Shown here: positions 46,013 through 56,765 of the stretch, piece by piece
How the letters are laid out: every line of letters begins with the position of its first letter
Numbering within the stretch: the first letter of the stretch is position 1
Assembly: GCF_028640845.1 (NCBI RefSeq)
Contig: NC_080548.1
Location: 8,550,314-8,614,313, forward strand
Source of the DNA: Ahaetulla prasina
Lineage: Eukaryota; Chordata; Lepidosauria; Squamata; Colubridae
Reading direction: 5' to 3'
DNA length: 64,000 nucleotides
Made by a program: the position numbers and the translations under genes
The notes under the pieces: generated by a model
What the model saw: the letters and a program-made list of their open reading frames with translations, nothing else
What the model was told of the DNA's origin: nothing
Databases searched by the model: none

Positions 46013-46480
46013 TCAGATTGGATCTTATGCTGTTGTAGTAAGAGTGGTGAAACAATATTACTCTGCTTCCACTGCATACTCAAAATCCAACCCAGAAATC
46101 CTGTTTTAAGAGATGTGGATTCTTTGGGAGAAAAATGACCTGGACAAGCATCTTTTGGACTGCTGTGAAGAATTTGTGGGACAATTGAAAGCTAAAAAAA
46201 CCCTCAGATTTGTTCCGAATTGAACACTACTCAATCAGGTCTTAGTGAGATGACAGATGTCACATCTTGCAAGATTGCTTAGGTGGGTCTCTCGTACTCT
46301 CATAAGTGAATGAATGAATGAATAAATAAATATGGTGTTACAATAGAGGCAGTGCTGTTTTGGTCATAGCCTTTAATCTTTTATGGCATACATTACCATC
46401 TCACATGATACTCCAAGAGAGGTATTATATGATGTTGGAACAAAAAAAATCATATATACAACACAAGCCCAGATCCTTGA
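46013..46480. other. Unrecognised sequence
   Basis: Contains a short (GAAT)n/(AAAT)n run at about 46306-46330; otherwise unrecognised. Confidence 0.35.
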
Positions 46481-46481
46481 T

Positions 46482-47159
46482 ATATTATTATTATTATTAT
46501 TTATTAGATTTCTATACCGCCCTTCTCCCGAAGGACTCAGGGCGGTTTACAGCCAGAATAAGAACAAAACAATATACAATTAAAAACAAAATTAAAAAAC
46601 TTATTATACAATTGGCCGAAAATTTAAAAACATTTAAAATCTAAAAAACCTATTAAAATTCATCTAGAAATTTAAAATTTAAAAAATCTAACAAAAACTT
46701 AAGCCAGCCCCGCGCGAGTAAATAAATACATTTTCAACTCACGGCGAAAGGTCCGAAGATCAGGTATTTGGCGCAAGCCAGGGGGAAGTTCGTTCCAGAG
46801 GGTAGGAGCCCCCACAGAGAAGGCCCTTCCCCTGGGGGCCGCCAGCCGACACTGCTTGGCGGACAGCACCCTGAGAAGTCCCTCTCTGTGTGAGTGTACG
46901 GGTCGGTGGGAGGCATGGGGTAACAGTAGGCGGTCCCGTAAGTACCCAGGCCCTAAGCCATGGAGCGCTTTAAAGGTAGTAACCAAAACCTTAAAGTGCA
47001 CCCGAAAGACCACAGGCAGCCAGTGCAGCCTGCGCAGGAGTGGTGTTACATGGGAGCCGCATGCGGCTCCCTCAATCACCCGCGCAGCTGCATTCTGGAC
47101 TAACTGAAGCCTCCGAGTGCACTTTAAGGGGAGCCCCATGTAGAGAGCATTGCAATAAT
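46482..47159 (-). mobile_element. L2-type LINE 3' end, minus strand
   Basis: Left end is the tail (TTATTATTATT, then CCGCCCTTCTCCCGAAGGAC hairpin). Coding 46699-47193 is read on the minus strand. It is truncated at the same ATTATTGCAATGCTCTC point as the copy at 911. Confidence 0.87.
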
Positions 47160-47193
47160 ATATACAGGTAGTCCTCGACTTACAACAGCTCAT
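46699..47193 (-). pseudogene. L2-type LINE reverse transcriptase C-terminal fragment
   Basis: An open frame of 164 codons: YCNALYMGLPLKCTRRLQLV, NAAARVIEGA, LHWLPVVFRVHFKVL, RAFSVGAPTLWNELPPGLRQ and ELKMYLFTRAG. Same region as 914-1381, no catalytic core. The first dozen or so residues come from the adjoining MITE. Confidence 0.87.
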
Positions 47194-47520
47194 TTAGTGA
47201 CCCTAACTCATGACTATTTTTCACACTTACAACCATTGCAGCCTCTCCATGGTCACATGATCAAAATTCAGTTCACTCATATTTATGAAGGTTGCAGTGT
47301 CCCAGAGTCACGTGATCACCTTTTGTGACCTTCTGACGAGCAAAGTCAATGGAGAAGCCAGATTCACTTAACAACTGGGTTACTAACTCAACAACTGCAG
47401 TGATTCTCTTAACAACTGTTGCAAGAAAGGTAATAAAATGGGGCAAATTCACTTAATAACTGTCTCGCTTAACAACAGAAATTTTGGAGTCAATTGCAGT
47501 TGTAAGTCGAGGACTACCTG
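47165..47520. mobile_element. TA-target MITE, good copy
   Basis: CAGGTAGTCCTCGACTTACA and TGTAAGTCGAGGACTACCTG are inverted repeats. TA lies to the left, CA (a mutated TA) to the right. It sits at the truncated 5' edge of the minus-strand L2. Same family as 22336-22725. Confidence 0.9.
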
Positions 47521-47541
47521 CATCTCCTCGTTCCTCTACAC

Positions 47542-47661
47542 CAGGGGTCTCCAACCTTGGCAATTTTAAGACTTGTGGACTTCAACTCCCAGAATTCCTC
47601 AAAAAGAATTCTGGGAGTTGAAGTCCACAAGTCTTAAAATTGCCAAGGTTGGAGACCCCCG
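47542..47661. mobile_element. Palindromic hAT MITE
   Basis: CAGGGGTCTCCAACCTTGGC and GCCAAGGTTGGAGACCCCCG are arms of a nearly perfect hairpin, flanked by the exact 8-bp duplication CTCTACAC. Confidence 0.93.
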
Positions 47662-47669
47662 CTCTACAC

Positions 47670-48380
47670 TGTAGTCTCCTTCCCGATTGTCTCGTAAGGC
47701 TCTCCCTTTTCAGAGAAATGGGTGACGCTTTGAGTTATCAAAATGCTGTGTCCTAACCTGCTGTGTCTTATTCATTCTACTGAAGGAGACTTCTGGCATG
47801 CTGAACACAACTTTGGATCATATTTGGTGGTTTTCTCTGCATAATAGCACGAGGACTTTCCAAATCCTCCAGGAGCTTACCATTGAAAGGTTTTTATTTT
47901 TCAGAGGTCAAGGCCAAGTCTCTGTTTAGAAATTTACTATTTCTGCTGAAATGCTCATTATTTTCCCTACAGTATATTTTTTTAATGAAGTTGCTCTGGG
48001 TTCAGATCAATTGATGAGTTACAGGAGGTTTAGTTAATGTGCAAGAAAGCCCATCTGGATTTTTGAAAGCACGTTATGGCCTCTCACAAAATGGCTTCTC
48101 TGATGGAGATTCTCCATTTCCCACAAGAAAACTGATGAATTTGCTTTTCACAAGACCCTATGGCTTGGTTTTTTTTTTCCCCCTTTCTTGGCAAGTAAAT
48201 AGTTTCTAAATACAACACTGGTTTCTTCCAAAAGCCTGAAGGAAACTACTGCTATAACACAAGTTTTTCTGATATGGACACAGTACCCTGAGGCCTAAAC
48301 TGTAAAAGGCAGATACAGTTTAGTGTTTTAAAGGGCAATCACTCCACTAGGTAGAAAAAGCACTGTTTTGCATCTGGCTC
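47670..48380. other. Unrecognised sequence
   Basis: No feature recognised. Confidence 0.4.
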
Positions 48381-49044
48381 TGTTATCCCACATCCCAAAC
48401 CATCCCCACAGTTTTCTAGCAGGAAAGTTTTATGACCCAGGCCCCAGTAGGTAGTAGGAAACTCAATCAGTGTAAAAACAAACAAACTTTATTCAAACAG
48501 CTGAGAATTAATTCATTCTCAGCGTAGTCCAACTAAATTAAAGCAAATTCCTCCCAACACAAATTCCTCAGTCCTATCACCAACCTTGGTCCAATTAGGC
48601 AAACTGCCAAAGGCAAACTTTTTGGCAAAAGTTCAGAAGACACCAATAAAAAATAAATACAAGAAGACGAAGCTACCAACATTGTTTTCCGGCACAGCCC
48701 AAATGCCATTGCTGGTCTTTTAAGCCTTATGGGAGGGGCCAATCATTTCTTGGCCCTACTCCCGAGTCGTCCTCTTTGCTTGAGCTGCTCTTGCCTTCTG
48801 GCAGCTCTTCTCATGCAATGCATTAGGAACAGGCTCCTCCTGTTCCTCTGCCTCACTACTGTCAGGCTCTGGAGGCTCTGGAGTCCGCACCTCACTCCCC
48901 GATGGCCCTGGTCTCGCCTCAGCCTCTGACGCAGAGCCCTCATCTGGGCCTTCCCCAGCCTCCAGGACTGGCCCATGTTCTTTCTCAACCTCACTGCTGT
49001 CCAGCTCCATTGCCAGCTCCGCAGGCTGCTGGCAGACCACAACA
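48381..49044 (-). mobile_element. Probable solo LTR, minus strand
   Basis: On the minus strand it starts TGTTGTGGTCTGCCAGCAGC and ends GGGATAACA. A GAATAAAGTTTG polyadenylation signal lies near 48490, about 110 bp from the 3' end, and a GGCTTAAAAGACC TATA-like site is upstream. The right half is GC-rich. I could not confirm a target duplication, so the borders are approximate. It resembles squamate endogenous-retrovirus LTRs. Confidence 0.6.
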
Positions 49045-49630
49045 GAAAGGTAAAATTTCCAGTTCTAGAAATGTTATCAGAAAGACTTACTGTGCCAGAT
49101 GCCTTTTGCATTTGTTGGCACTGCAAGTCTCAGAAATAGCACCTCATCATCTTTTGAAAGCACCAGGCTAGGGAAGATCATGTTAAGCAATTTTCTTCAT
49201 TCCTCTAAAAGCAAAACAGGACTGGAGGTTTCTTCCTTAAGCATTATATTCCAACGGTATAGCAGCTTTTCTCAGCAGTTTTGTTCTTTTTTTTCCCTCC
49301 TGGTGCCAAGAGGACCAGCAGGAGCAATGAATTAAATTCAATAGGGGCAGAAGTTTTGTCAATTTTCTATTTGATATCTCTAGCAAAAGCACTCCGCAAT
49401 TTTATTGTATCTTCAATGATCTACTAAAATTGTATTGCCTCTCTCAGACAGTCATTAATTTTGATAAAAGTGAAGTATAGCAGCTAAAGAGAGTTCTTGC
49501 TTAGGAATCTTTCAAGGTCAAACCTATAATATATATGTATGCATATACAGCCACACATGAAGCCTCTCCCTTCCTATAGCTTTGTAATTATATTTTGTGA
49601 TTTGTTAAACATACATATATCTTTATAAAT
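49045..49630. other. Unrecognised sequence
   Basis: No feature recognised. Confidence 0.35.
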
Positions 49631-49635
49631 AAGGA

Positions 49636-49810
49636 GAGGCGATGGGATGTGGTGGTGAAGATCCTGGATTAGGAGTAAAGAGAGCAGGTTTTGCTTCTCT
49701 CTTAAGCCTGGAAACAACTGGAGTCCTTTAAACCAGTCACTCTCTCTTAGTCCTAGACTGGGAAGATGAAGAAAACATATTTGTAAGAAGATCAGCATGG
49801 TATAAATTTT
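49636..49810 (+). mobile_element. tRNA-type SINE, diverged
   Basis: GATGTGGTGGTGAAGATCC, AAACCAGTCACTCTCTCTTA and GTCCTAGACTGGGAAGATGA follow the head and middle of the Sauria-like SINE at 21105 with many differences; the end reads ATCAGCATGGTATAAATTTT. Confidence 0.62.
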
Positions 49811-50047
49811 AATCTATAAGAGGCTTTCATCTTGCAGAGGATGATAATAATAACAATAATAATCTGTCTAAATAAGTTTTCTAGAAAGAATATAAATATT
49901 TTGTTACATAATTTGAAGTATTTTCCACTGATCCTTGCACAAAACATGAGCAACAAATTAGCAATCGGTACCAAGCTTTGCATACGGCGCTGAGGCAGTA
50001 AAGAAAATAACACATAATTCTCTCCTACAGGTAATGTTACATTTGCC

Positions 50048-50526
50048 CTACAGCCGTGGTGTCCAGCTGTGATGCCAGCCATCGCCCAGCCCAGCTCCAT
50101 TGCACATGTCCCACTGGCCAGCTGGTTTTCAGGTCTCTGCCGTGGATTCGCAGGGCCTTCCCCGATCTCTGCAGTTTCTCCCCACAGCGCATGCTACTTT
50201 TCTCCTGCATTTTTGCCACCTGTGCCTTCCCTGATCTCCGCAGGTTCCATCCTTCGCAGGTGCCTCTCTGTGGCAGAAATGCAGGAGAAAACAAGGGTGT
50301 GCTGGGGGGAGAAACTGAGGAGATTGGGGAAGGCACAGGTGGCAGAAATGCAGGAGAACTAACCTGGAAGACAAAACAGGCCCAGGGGTGACGGTGGGGC
50401 GCATGTGCAGGGCCAGGGCGCATGTGCAGGGGGTGCTTGCATTGGATTTTGGGGATAGGGCATGTACATGTGCATTCATGTGCACATGTGCACACTTTGG
50501 GCACACGGCACCAAAAAGGTTGACCA
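50048..50526. mobile_element. GC-rich MITE-like repeat with inverted internal blocks
   Basis: GCAGGGCCTTCCCCGATCTC and CACCTGTGCCTTCCCTGATC are complements of blocks further right (GATTGGGGAAGGCACAGGTG) and of blocks at 55500-55690. It ends GGCACCAAAAAGGTTGACCA. No coding. Superfamily unclear, possibly hAT. Confidence 0.55.
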
Positions 50527-50707
50527 TCAACTAGACACAAGAACAGTTTTTTTCCCAAATGCCATCACTCTGCTAAACAAATAATTCCCTCAACACTGTC
50601 AAACTATTTACTGAATCTGCACTACTATTAATCTTCTCAGCATTCCCATCACCCATCTTCTTCCACTTATGATTGTATGACTGTAACTTTGTTGCTTGTA
50701 TCCTTAT

Positions 50708-50885
50708 TGTTATGTATCTTTAAATATTTTGGCGGGAAACAAGCACGTTGCTGATTGGTTGAAGCCGCCGGTTAAACAGTATATAAAGGGTTGTTTTTCC
50801 CCAGCTTGGTTGCTGGGTTCACCATATATTAAAGAGCTGTTGTCACTACCCTGGTCTCCAGCCTCGTTACTTCCCGAACCTAACA
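50708..50885 (+). repeat. 5' LTR of Mag-like Gypsy
   Basis: 178 bp, TATA box TATATAAAGG near 50780. I find no difference from the 3' LTR. Confidence 0.93.
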
Positions 50886-50886
50886 C

Positions 50887-50904
50887 TGGCGACGAAGGTG
50901 GGAT
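50887..50904 (+). promoter_or_regulatory. Primer-binding site
   Basis: TGGCGACGAAGGTGGGAT starts two bases after the 5' LTR. TGG pairs with a tRNA CCA end; the rest resembles the complement of a tRNA-Ser acceptor and T arm, from memory and not checked. Confidence 0.6.
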
Positions 50905-50982
50905 TCCGAGGTTAAGGAGCACCAGAACCGAGCTGAAGCACGGAAGAACCGAACCCAGCAAACACAGGGCAGAAAAGCGGAG

Positions 50983-51884
50983 ATGGCCAGTTACACTCCG
51001 CCCGCACCGTTTGACCCAGCTAGAGAGAAATGGGGAACGTACATGACCCGTTTCGAAAGCTTTCTAGAAGCCAACGAACTGCAAGGAGTTCAGACAACCG
51101 CAAAGGGCATACTTCTTGAGCCACTGCGGTCCGAGGTCATCGACATCGCGGAAGCCCTGGCAGAGCCAACGCCGATACAATCGGTATCGTGGCAAACTCT
51201 GCAAACCCTGCTAAAAACCATTTCGCCAACGCCGTCCAAATACGTGCGGCGTTTTGAATTTGGAGGCGCCCGGCAGCTAGAGGCGAATCCATCGGCGACT
51301 ACATGGCCGCCCTGAAAGCCTCCAAAGACTGTGGGTACGAGACCTGGGCGAGGTGCTGCTGGAGCAACTCATCAGGGGTCCGAGACATGCGATTGCGGAG
51401 GTGGCTGCTATCGAAAAGCAATCTGGCGCTGGCAAGCGCCCTGGGCGAAGCCAGGCGCATGAAATGTCCACCCAAGCGGCGGAGACACTGCAAAGCCTCT
51501 CACACCAAAGGCGAGCACAAAGTCAACCCGGTGCACCAAGAAGAGATCCAGACCGAATCCGGCGGAGAGGATGAGGAAGGGTCTGCCGAACCGAAACGCG
51601 GAAAGAGGACCGGGACGAATGCGGAAGTTGCGGAGGTCAACACCAGCGCCAACGCTGCAAGTTTAAGGCGCAACATGTCGGCGGTGCGAGAAGAAAGGGC
51701 ACCTAGCTCAAGTCTGTCGAGCTCCCCAACCTTCCGCCGAAAATTCAAATCGGCCAATCAGAGCGGATCGGCAAGGCGACCCGCGATTGGCTCAAACAAA
51801 AAGCGCGGATTCAACCAAACGACTGTGGTCATAGGCGCGCCTCAACCCGAGTGGAGAAGAAGATCTTCACCAAACCCAAAATAG
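50983..51884 (+). pseudogene. Gypsy gag (frameshifted)
   Basis: Begins MASYTPPAPFDPAREKWGTY and continues FESFLEANELQGVQTTAKGI and WQTLQTLLKTI, an RNA-packaging capsid-like region. The frame shifts at about 51270-51300 and again around 51560-51700. Two zinc knuckles lie in the third frame: CX2CX3HX4C at 51620-51658 and CX2CX4HX4C at 51676-51717. These bind the element's RNA in related elements. As it stands no single frame covers gag. Confidence 0.82.
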
Positions 51885-51889
51885 AAGGA

Positions 51890-53130
51890 GTGCGGTGCCG
51901 ACTGAAGTGGACACGGGTCAGCGATCACCATCATGTCCTGGGACACTTTGGCGAAGTCACTGCCATCAGTCGCGGCGCCACCTGCAAACACAACGGCTAC
52001 GAGTCCACGACTACCAAGGAATCGAATCCCTGTTCGAGGGACCACCTCTGTCCGAGTCGATCGGACCACACAAGAAGACCCTGCCCATCACGATCGTCGA
52101 AGGGACCCTGCCTAGTTTGTTGGGACTAGACTGGTTTCGCGCACTGGGCATGGGCGTGACTGGCATCTACAGAAGTGACTGTAACCTGAAAGACATACTC
52201 ATGAATGAGTTCGAAGATGTCTTCAAGGACTGCCTGGGCAAGTACAAGGGGACCCCTATTTCCTTCAACTTAGACCCCCAGGTAGCCCCCATTAGGTTAA
52301 AGGCAAGGAGAGTCCCTTTTGCCCTCAAACCTAAAATTGACAAGGAGCTAGATAAGCTCATAAATCAGGGGATTTTGGTGCCAGTCGAATCACGCAAAGT
52401 GGGAGACGCCAATCGTCACCCCAGATGGGTCAATTAGAATCTGTGCTGACTACAAGGCGACGCTAAACAAAGCCTTACAGAAAAGCGCTTACCCGGTTCC
52501 CGTGGTGCAACACTTGCTGCACTCTTTGGGGCAAGGGCAAGTCTTTGCAAAGTTAGACTTGGCCCAAGCCTACCAGCAACTGCCCGTGAGCGCCAACACA
52601 GCCAAGCCCAAACGATTGTAACTCACAGGGTGCATTCAAGTGTACCCGATTACAATTTGGGGTGAGTGTGGCACCGGGCTGTTCCAAAACTTAATGGAAC
52701 GACTTCTGCAAGGGCTCCCAGGGTAGTTCCCTACTTGATGATGTATTGATATCAGCCAAACGTAGAGGAATTGGGGAGCGTTTGAGAAAGGTTCTGGGCA
52801 TTTTCGGTCAGCGGACTAAAGGTTAAAGTGAACAAATGCCAGATAGGGGTAGAATCCGTCGAATTCTTGGGCTACCGAATAGACAAGAAAGGAATTCACC
52901 CCACTGAGAGCAAGGTCAAGGCAATCAGAAAGGCTCCAGCGCCCAAAAACAAAACAGAGCTACAGGCATTCCTGGGGCTAGTGAATTTTTACGCGTTTTT
53001 TTAAAAAACAAAGCGACTGTTGCTGAACTGCTGCATAAGCTTCTAGGGAAAAATACTGTTTGGTCTTGGGGAAAGTCGGAAAGTAGGGCTTTCGAAGCAG
53101 TAAAAAACCTGCTCTCGAGCGATAGCCTGC
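51890..53130 (+). pseudogene. Gypsy protease and reverse transcriptase (broken)
   Basis: The protease DTG site (EVDTG) is at about 51903-51917 and loses frame in the next codon. 52100-52400 encodes LPSLLGLDWFRALGMGV, DVFKDCLGKYKGTPISFNLD and ALKPKIDKELDKLINQGILV, the protease-reverse transcriptase linker and fingers. ETPIVTPDG and FAKLDLAQAYQQLPVSA follow in another frame, then the catalytic DD at 52737-52742 (LDDVLISAK) with the preceding tyrosine lost to a deletion. At least four frame changes occur here, so no enzyme could be made. Confidence 0.85.
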
Positions 53131-53150
53131 TCATCCAATATCATAGCTCA

Positions 53151-54212
53151 TTGCCCTTAGTGCTGGTTTGCGATGCCTCCCCTTACGGGGTGGGGGCTGT
53201 GCTCAGCCACAGACTTCCAAACGGCACAGAAGCCCCTATAGCCTTCTACTCCAGAACGATGTCCTCCACAGAGAGGAACTATAGCCAGTTAGATAAGGAA
53301 GCGCTAGCAATTGTGTCAGGGGTAAAAAAATTTCACGAATATGTTTTTGGGCGAGACTTTGAAATTGTGACTGACCACAGACCGCTGTTAGGAATACTGG
53401 CAGGCGACCGCCCAACGCCTGTGGCACTTTCGCCACGATTGACCCGATGGACTATTTTCTTAGCCGCTTATTCCTACAAGCTGCAGCATCGACCGGGAAA
53501 AGAAGTGGGGCATGCGGACGCGTTAAGCAGATGCCCACTGCCAGGGGCGATCGAAGACCCCACTCCGGGGACGCCCATCCTGCTGATTGACTCTTTGGAC
53601 TCTGGCCCAGTCACATCTAAGGAAGTGGCTCGGGCATCATACCGGGACATTATGCTAAGGACTGTACTCGGTTGGGTACAAAGAGGGTGGCCCGCTGCGC
53701 CGGGCGAACGGTTTAAGGAATTTGTAAAAAAACGTGAGGAGCTCTCGGCTCAAGGGGGGTGCCTGCTATGGGGTGATCGAGTGGTAATCCCGGAGAAATT
53801 GAGGGGAAGGGTATTGGACCTCCTCCACGAGGGTCACCCAGGGATCGTAAGGATGAAGGGGCTAGCAAGAAGCTATGTGTGGTGGCCACTCATGGACGCA
53901 GAGATTGCTGAGAGGGTAGGAAAATGCCAGGCTTGCCAAGAGTCCAGACCTCTACCCCCAACGGCCCCAGTCAGGGAATGGGAAAAACCCCAAGGGCCCT
54001 GGTCGAGAATCCACATTGATTTTGCTGGCCCTTTCCACGGCCAAACCTTCCTAGTGGTTGTCGACGCTTTCTCTAAATGGTTGGAGATCATACTCATGAA
54101 ATCCACGACAGCCGAGGCAGTAATCGCAGCCCTCGCCACCTATTCGCAACCCACGGGTTGCCTGACACGCTGGTATCCGACAACGCCCGCAATTCACGGC
54201 AGCCCAGTTTGA
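53151..54212 (+). pseudogene. Gypsy RNase H and integrase N-terminal half
   Basis: The longest open frame of the window, 353 codons. PLVLVCDASPYGVGAVLSHR, SRTMSSTERNYSQLDKEALA, FEIVTDHRPLLGIL and HRPGKEVGHADALSR are the RNase H domain with its acidic residues. LHEGHPGIVRMKGLARSYVW and KCQACQ form the integrase HHCC zinc finger. IHIDFAGPFHGQ holds the first DDE aspartate, in VVDAFSKWLEI context. The frame is lost at about 54165, just before the second aspartate. The ATG is internal to pol. Confidence 0.9.
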
Positions 54213-54219
54213 GGAATAC

Positions 54220-55011
54220 TTGGCAGAGGAGGGCATCCGACATGCCCTCTGCACCTTTCCACCCTGCGTCGAATGGCCTTGCAGGCGTTCCGTCCGGGCG
54301 CTAAGGAGGCATTGTCAGGCTCAAGCCAGGGACTGGCAAACAAAGATAGATTTCTTCCTGGCCGTTCAGCATAGAACCCCAAGCACGGCTACAGGCAGAA
54401 GCCCAGCCGAATTATTGATGGGACGGAAACTCCGGTGCCCACTTGACCGTTTGAATCCCCATTACACACCAGAGGGTTACAAGGGGGAACTAGAAAAAAC
54501 GAGAGAAATGGGCATAGGCGACCGAGTGTGGGCCCGCAACTATGGGGATGGCCCAAGTTGGCTAGCAGGGCAAATCATAAAAGCAACCGGTCCAAAATCA
54601 TACTTGGTTGAGTTAAAAGACAACCGAGTATGGAGGCGCCACATAGATCAGATAAGGAAACGACTAGCTGAACAACCCGAGCTAAATGAGACAGATCATG
54701 ACCACTCCTTATTTGATCCCACAGCTGACCATAACCCGGGGGAGGCGCAAGACTTAGCTGGGGTCCCGGAGGTCCAGCGACGCCATCAGGTTCCCGATGG
54801 AAACAGCAGGGAAAATTCAAAAAGTAATCCAGGGCCGGATGGCCAAGAAAAAGAGTCTGCAAGTAATCCAGGGCCCGATGGCCTAGAGGAAGAGCTGGGA
54901 GGAGAAAACAGCCCCTCCGACCAGCTCAAAACACCACCCAGGACTGAACCGCGCAGGTCCGAAAGAATTAGGAGACGCCCAGGTTATTTGCGTGACTACG
55001 TCAAAAAATAA
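54220..55011 (+). pseudogene. Gypsy integrase C-terminal part
   Basis: An open frame of 263 codons. The DDE end (SDNA, and the ASNGLA stretch where the glutamate helix follows) is spread over two frames at 54175-54310. Then QHRTPSTATGRSPAELLMGR, GIGDRVWARNY, IIKATGPKSYLVELKDNRVW and RRHIDQIRKRL form the C-terminal GPY/F-like module. It ends in a charged tail (RRSERIRRRPGYLRDYVKK) and a stop about 50 bp before the 3' LTR. No chromodomain. Confidence 0.88.
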
Positions 55012-55050
55012 CATGTAAATAATATGTAAATAGTGGTAAAGTGTTTTCTG

Positions 55051-55062
55051 GGAAGGGAGGAG
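55051..55062 (+). promoter_or_regulatory. Polypurine tract
   Basis: GGAAGGGAGGAG abuts the 3' LTR, where plus-strand DNA synthesis is primed in LTR elements. Confidence 0.75.
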
Positions 55063-55240
55063 TGTTATGTATCTTTAAATATTTTGGCGGGAAACAAGCA
55101 CGTTGCTGATTGGTTGAAGCCGCCGGTTAAACAGTATATAAAGGGTTGTTTTTCCCCAGCTTGGTTGCTGGGTTCACCATATATTAAAGAGCTGTTGTCA
55201 CTACCCTGGTCTCCAGCCTCGTTACTTCCCGAACCTAACA
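55063..55240 (+). repeat. 3' LTR of Mag-like Gypsy
   Basis: 178 bp, base-for-base the same as 50708-50885 by eye, followed by CTTAT. Confidence 0.93.
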
Positions 55241-55495
55241 CTTATTATTTATGTTGATATTGTTTCCTGATTGCTTATTTGATAGCCTATTGCTATCATG
55301 AAGTGTTGTACCTTATGATTCTTGATGAACATATCTTTTCTTTTATGTACACTGAGAGCATATGCACCAAGACAAATTCCTTGTGTTTCCAATCAATCAC
55401 ACTTGGCCAAATTCAATTCAATTCAATTCAATTCAATTCAATTTTTTTCTTCTATTCTATTCTATTCTATTCTATTCTATTCTATTCTATACCAA

Positions 55496-55770
55496 GGTGT
55501 GCCTTCCCCGATCTCCTCAATTTCTCCCCCCCCCCACAGTGTGCCCTTTCTATCTGAGAGAGGCACCTGTAAAGGGTGGAACCTGCAGAGATCAGGGAAG
55601 GCACAGGTGGCAAAAATGCAGGAGAAAACTAGCACGCGCTGGGAGGAGGAACTGCAGAGATCGGGGAAGGCCCCGTGAATGCGCAGCAGAGACCTGAAGA
55701 CCAGCTGGCAAGCGGGAGGTGCGTGCATATGCACGGTGGAGCCATTGCGGCCTATAGCCACAGACCTGTC
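55496..55770. mobile_element. GC-rich MITE-like repeat, inverted relative to 50048-50526
   Basis: GGAACCTGCAGAGATCAGGG, AAGGCACAGGTGGCAAAAAT and GCAGAGATCGGGGAAGGCCC are complements of blocks in the left copy. It begins directly after the LINE's ATTCT tail. Confidence 0.55.
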
Positions 55771-56211
55771 ACTTACCCATTTCACAATCCATTTGTCCTT
55801 TTATTCAGATTTCTTCTCTATTATATGATGACGGAGTTTAATAATTATTTAATTAATAAGGTCTTATAGATCAACAGGCACCAGAAGAAGATGCCAGCCT
55901 TTACAGCTATAAGATACCCTCTGCTAGTTTAGACCACAGAATAAAGGTTTCAAGGTACAGTTCACAATGCTGATTATTACCAAGGAACTCCTTCATGGCT
56001 TTGGTCCTATCCGTTCAGGCATGTTGTGTAAAATATGCCATAAGATTAAAGGAACAGCTTTTCTTCCTGATGTCTATTCTGTACCTATGGAACTGTGGGT
56101 TCCTTAATGTAAAGATGAACCCCTCCTATTAACATTCAGGAAGGAAAAGGGGGGGGGACTTCTTTTTATCCAGAATTAGGGATTCTGGCATCATGTGTAA
56201 CTGGCTGAGTT
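55771..56211. other. Unrecognised sequence
   Basis: No feature recognised. Confidence 0.35.
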
Positions 56212-56326
56212 AATCGATCTTTTATTTTTAGTGGTCTTGAGCTTTTATGGTTATTTCAGCCCAGGCAAATTGCCCAGAATGCTATGACTGGAGTGGCATA
56301 CAAATCATGTAAAATAAATAAATAGA
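56212..56326 (+). mobile_element. LINE/SINE tail fragment
   Basis: Ends GGAGTGGCATACAAATCATG then TAAAATAAATAAATAG, the same style of tail as at 27110. Confidence 0.4.
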
Positions 56327-56554
56327 CAAATCAATAGATTTTATCTACTGTATTCACCATTCCCTAGGACTACTCAAGAATATTACAGGTTGCTAACAAA
56401 AAAAATCAGTATTTCAGCCTTTCCCAGCCTTTCAGCCTTTTCAATTTTGTTGGGACTGCTAACCATCTAGAACTGCCAGAAAATTTCTGGGAAGTTTCGG
56501 GCCAGTATATTGAGAGGGCAACTCTAGAAGAATTTCACAAAGGATTTTTTTCTT

Positions 56555-56765
56555 GCTTCTCAGTAACCTAGATCTAAGGAGAAATTTCCTGACAGTTAAA
56601 ACAATTAAACATTGGCACAACTTGCCTCCAGAAGTTGTGAATGCTCCAACACTGGAAGTTTTAAAGAAGAGATTGGATAATCATTTGTCTGAAGTGGTAT
56701 AGGGTTTCCTGCCTAAGCAGGGGGTTGGACTAGAAGACCTCTAAGGTCCCTTCCAATTCTATTAT
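56555..56765 (+). mobile_element. CR1 LINE 3' end
   Basis: Encodes (in one frame) LRRNFLTVKTIKHWHNLPPE and VVNAPTLEVLKKRLDNHLSE, followed by GGGTTTCCTGCCTAAGCAGG and TTGGACTAGAAGACCTCTAA, the classic CR1 C-terminus and 3' UTR. Same element type as 59160-59745. Confidence 0.88.

Larger units (their letters stand above)
50708..55240 (+). mobile_element. Ty3/Gypsy (Mag-like) LTR retrotransposon, near full length
   Basis: Two 178-bp LTRs (50708-50885 and 55063-55240) start TGTTATG and end CTAACA. The 5-bp duplication CTTAT lies at 50703-50707 and 55241-55245. A primer-binding site TGGCGACGAAGGTGGGA begins at 50887 and a GGAAGGGAGGAG polypurine tract ends at 55062. Gag with two zinc knuckles, protease, reverse transcriptase, RNase H and integrase follow in Ty3/Gypsy order, with no envelope gene. 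Several frameshifts break the reading frames. The two-knuckle gag and lack of a chromodomain fit the Mag lineage. Confidence 0.93.
50527..55495 (+). mobile_element. Rex1/CR1 LINE 3' end split by the Gypsy element
   Basis: 50527-50707 holds the end of coding (TAGACACAAGAACAGTTTTT, CACTCTGCTAAACAAATAAT) and UTR. After the Gypsy insertion 55241-55495 continues with TTATGTACACTGAGAGCATA, CACTTGGCC, an AATTC repeat, and (ATTCT)n. Confidence 0.87.

Noticed and set aside
48756..49040. Host gene encoding an acidic Pro/Glu-rich protein
   Set aside because: It lies wholly inside a probable LTR bounded by TG...CA with a polyadenylation signal; no independent gene evidence.
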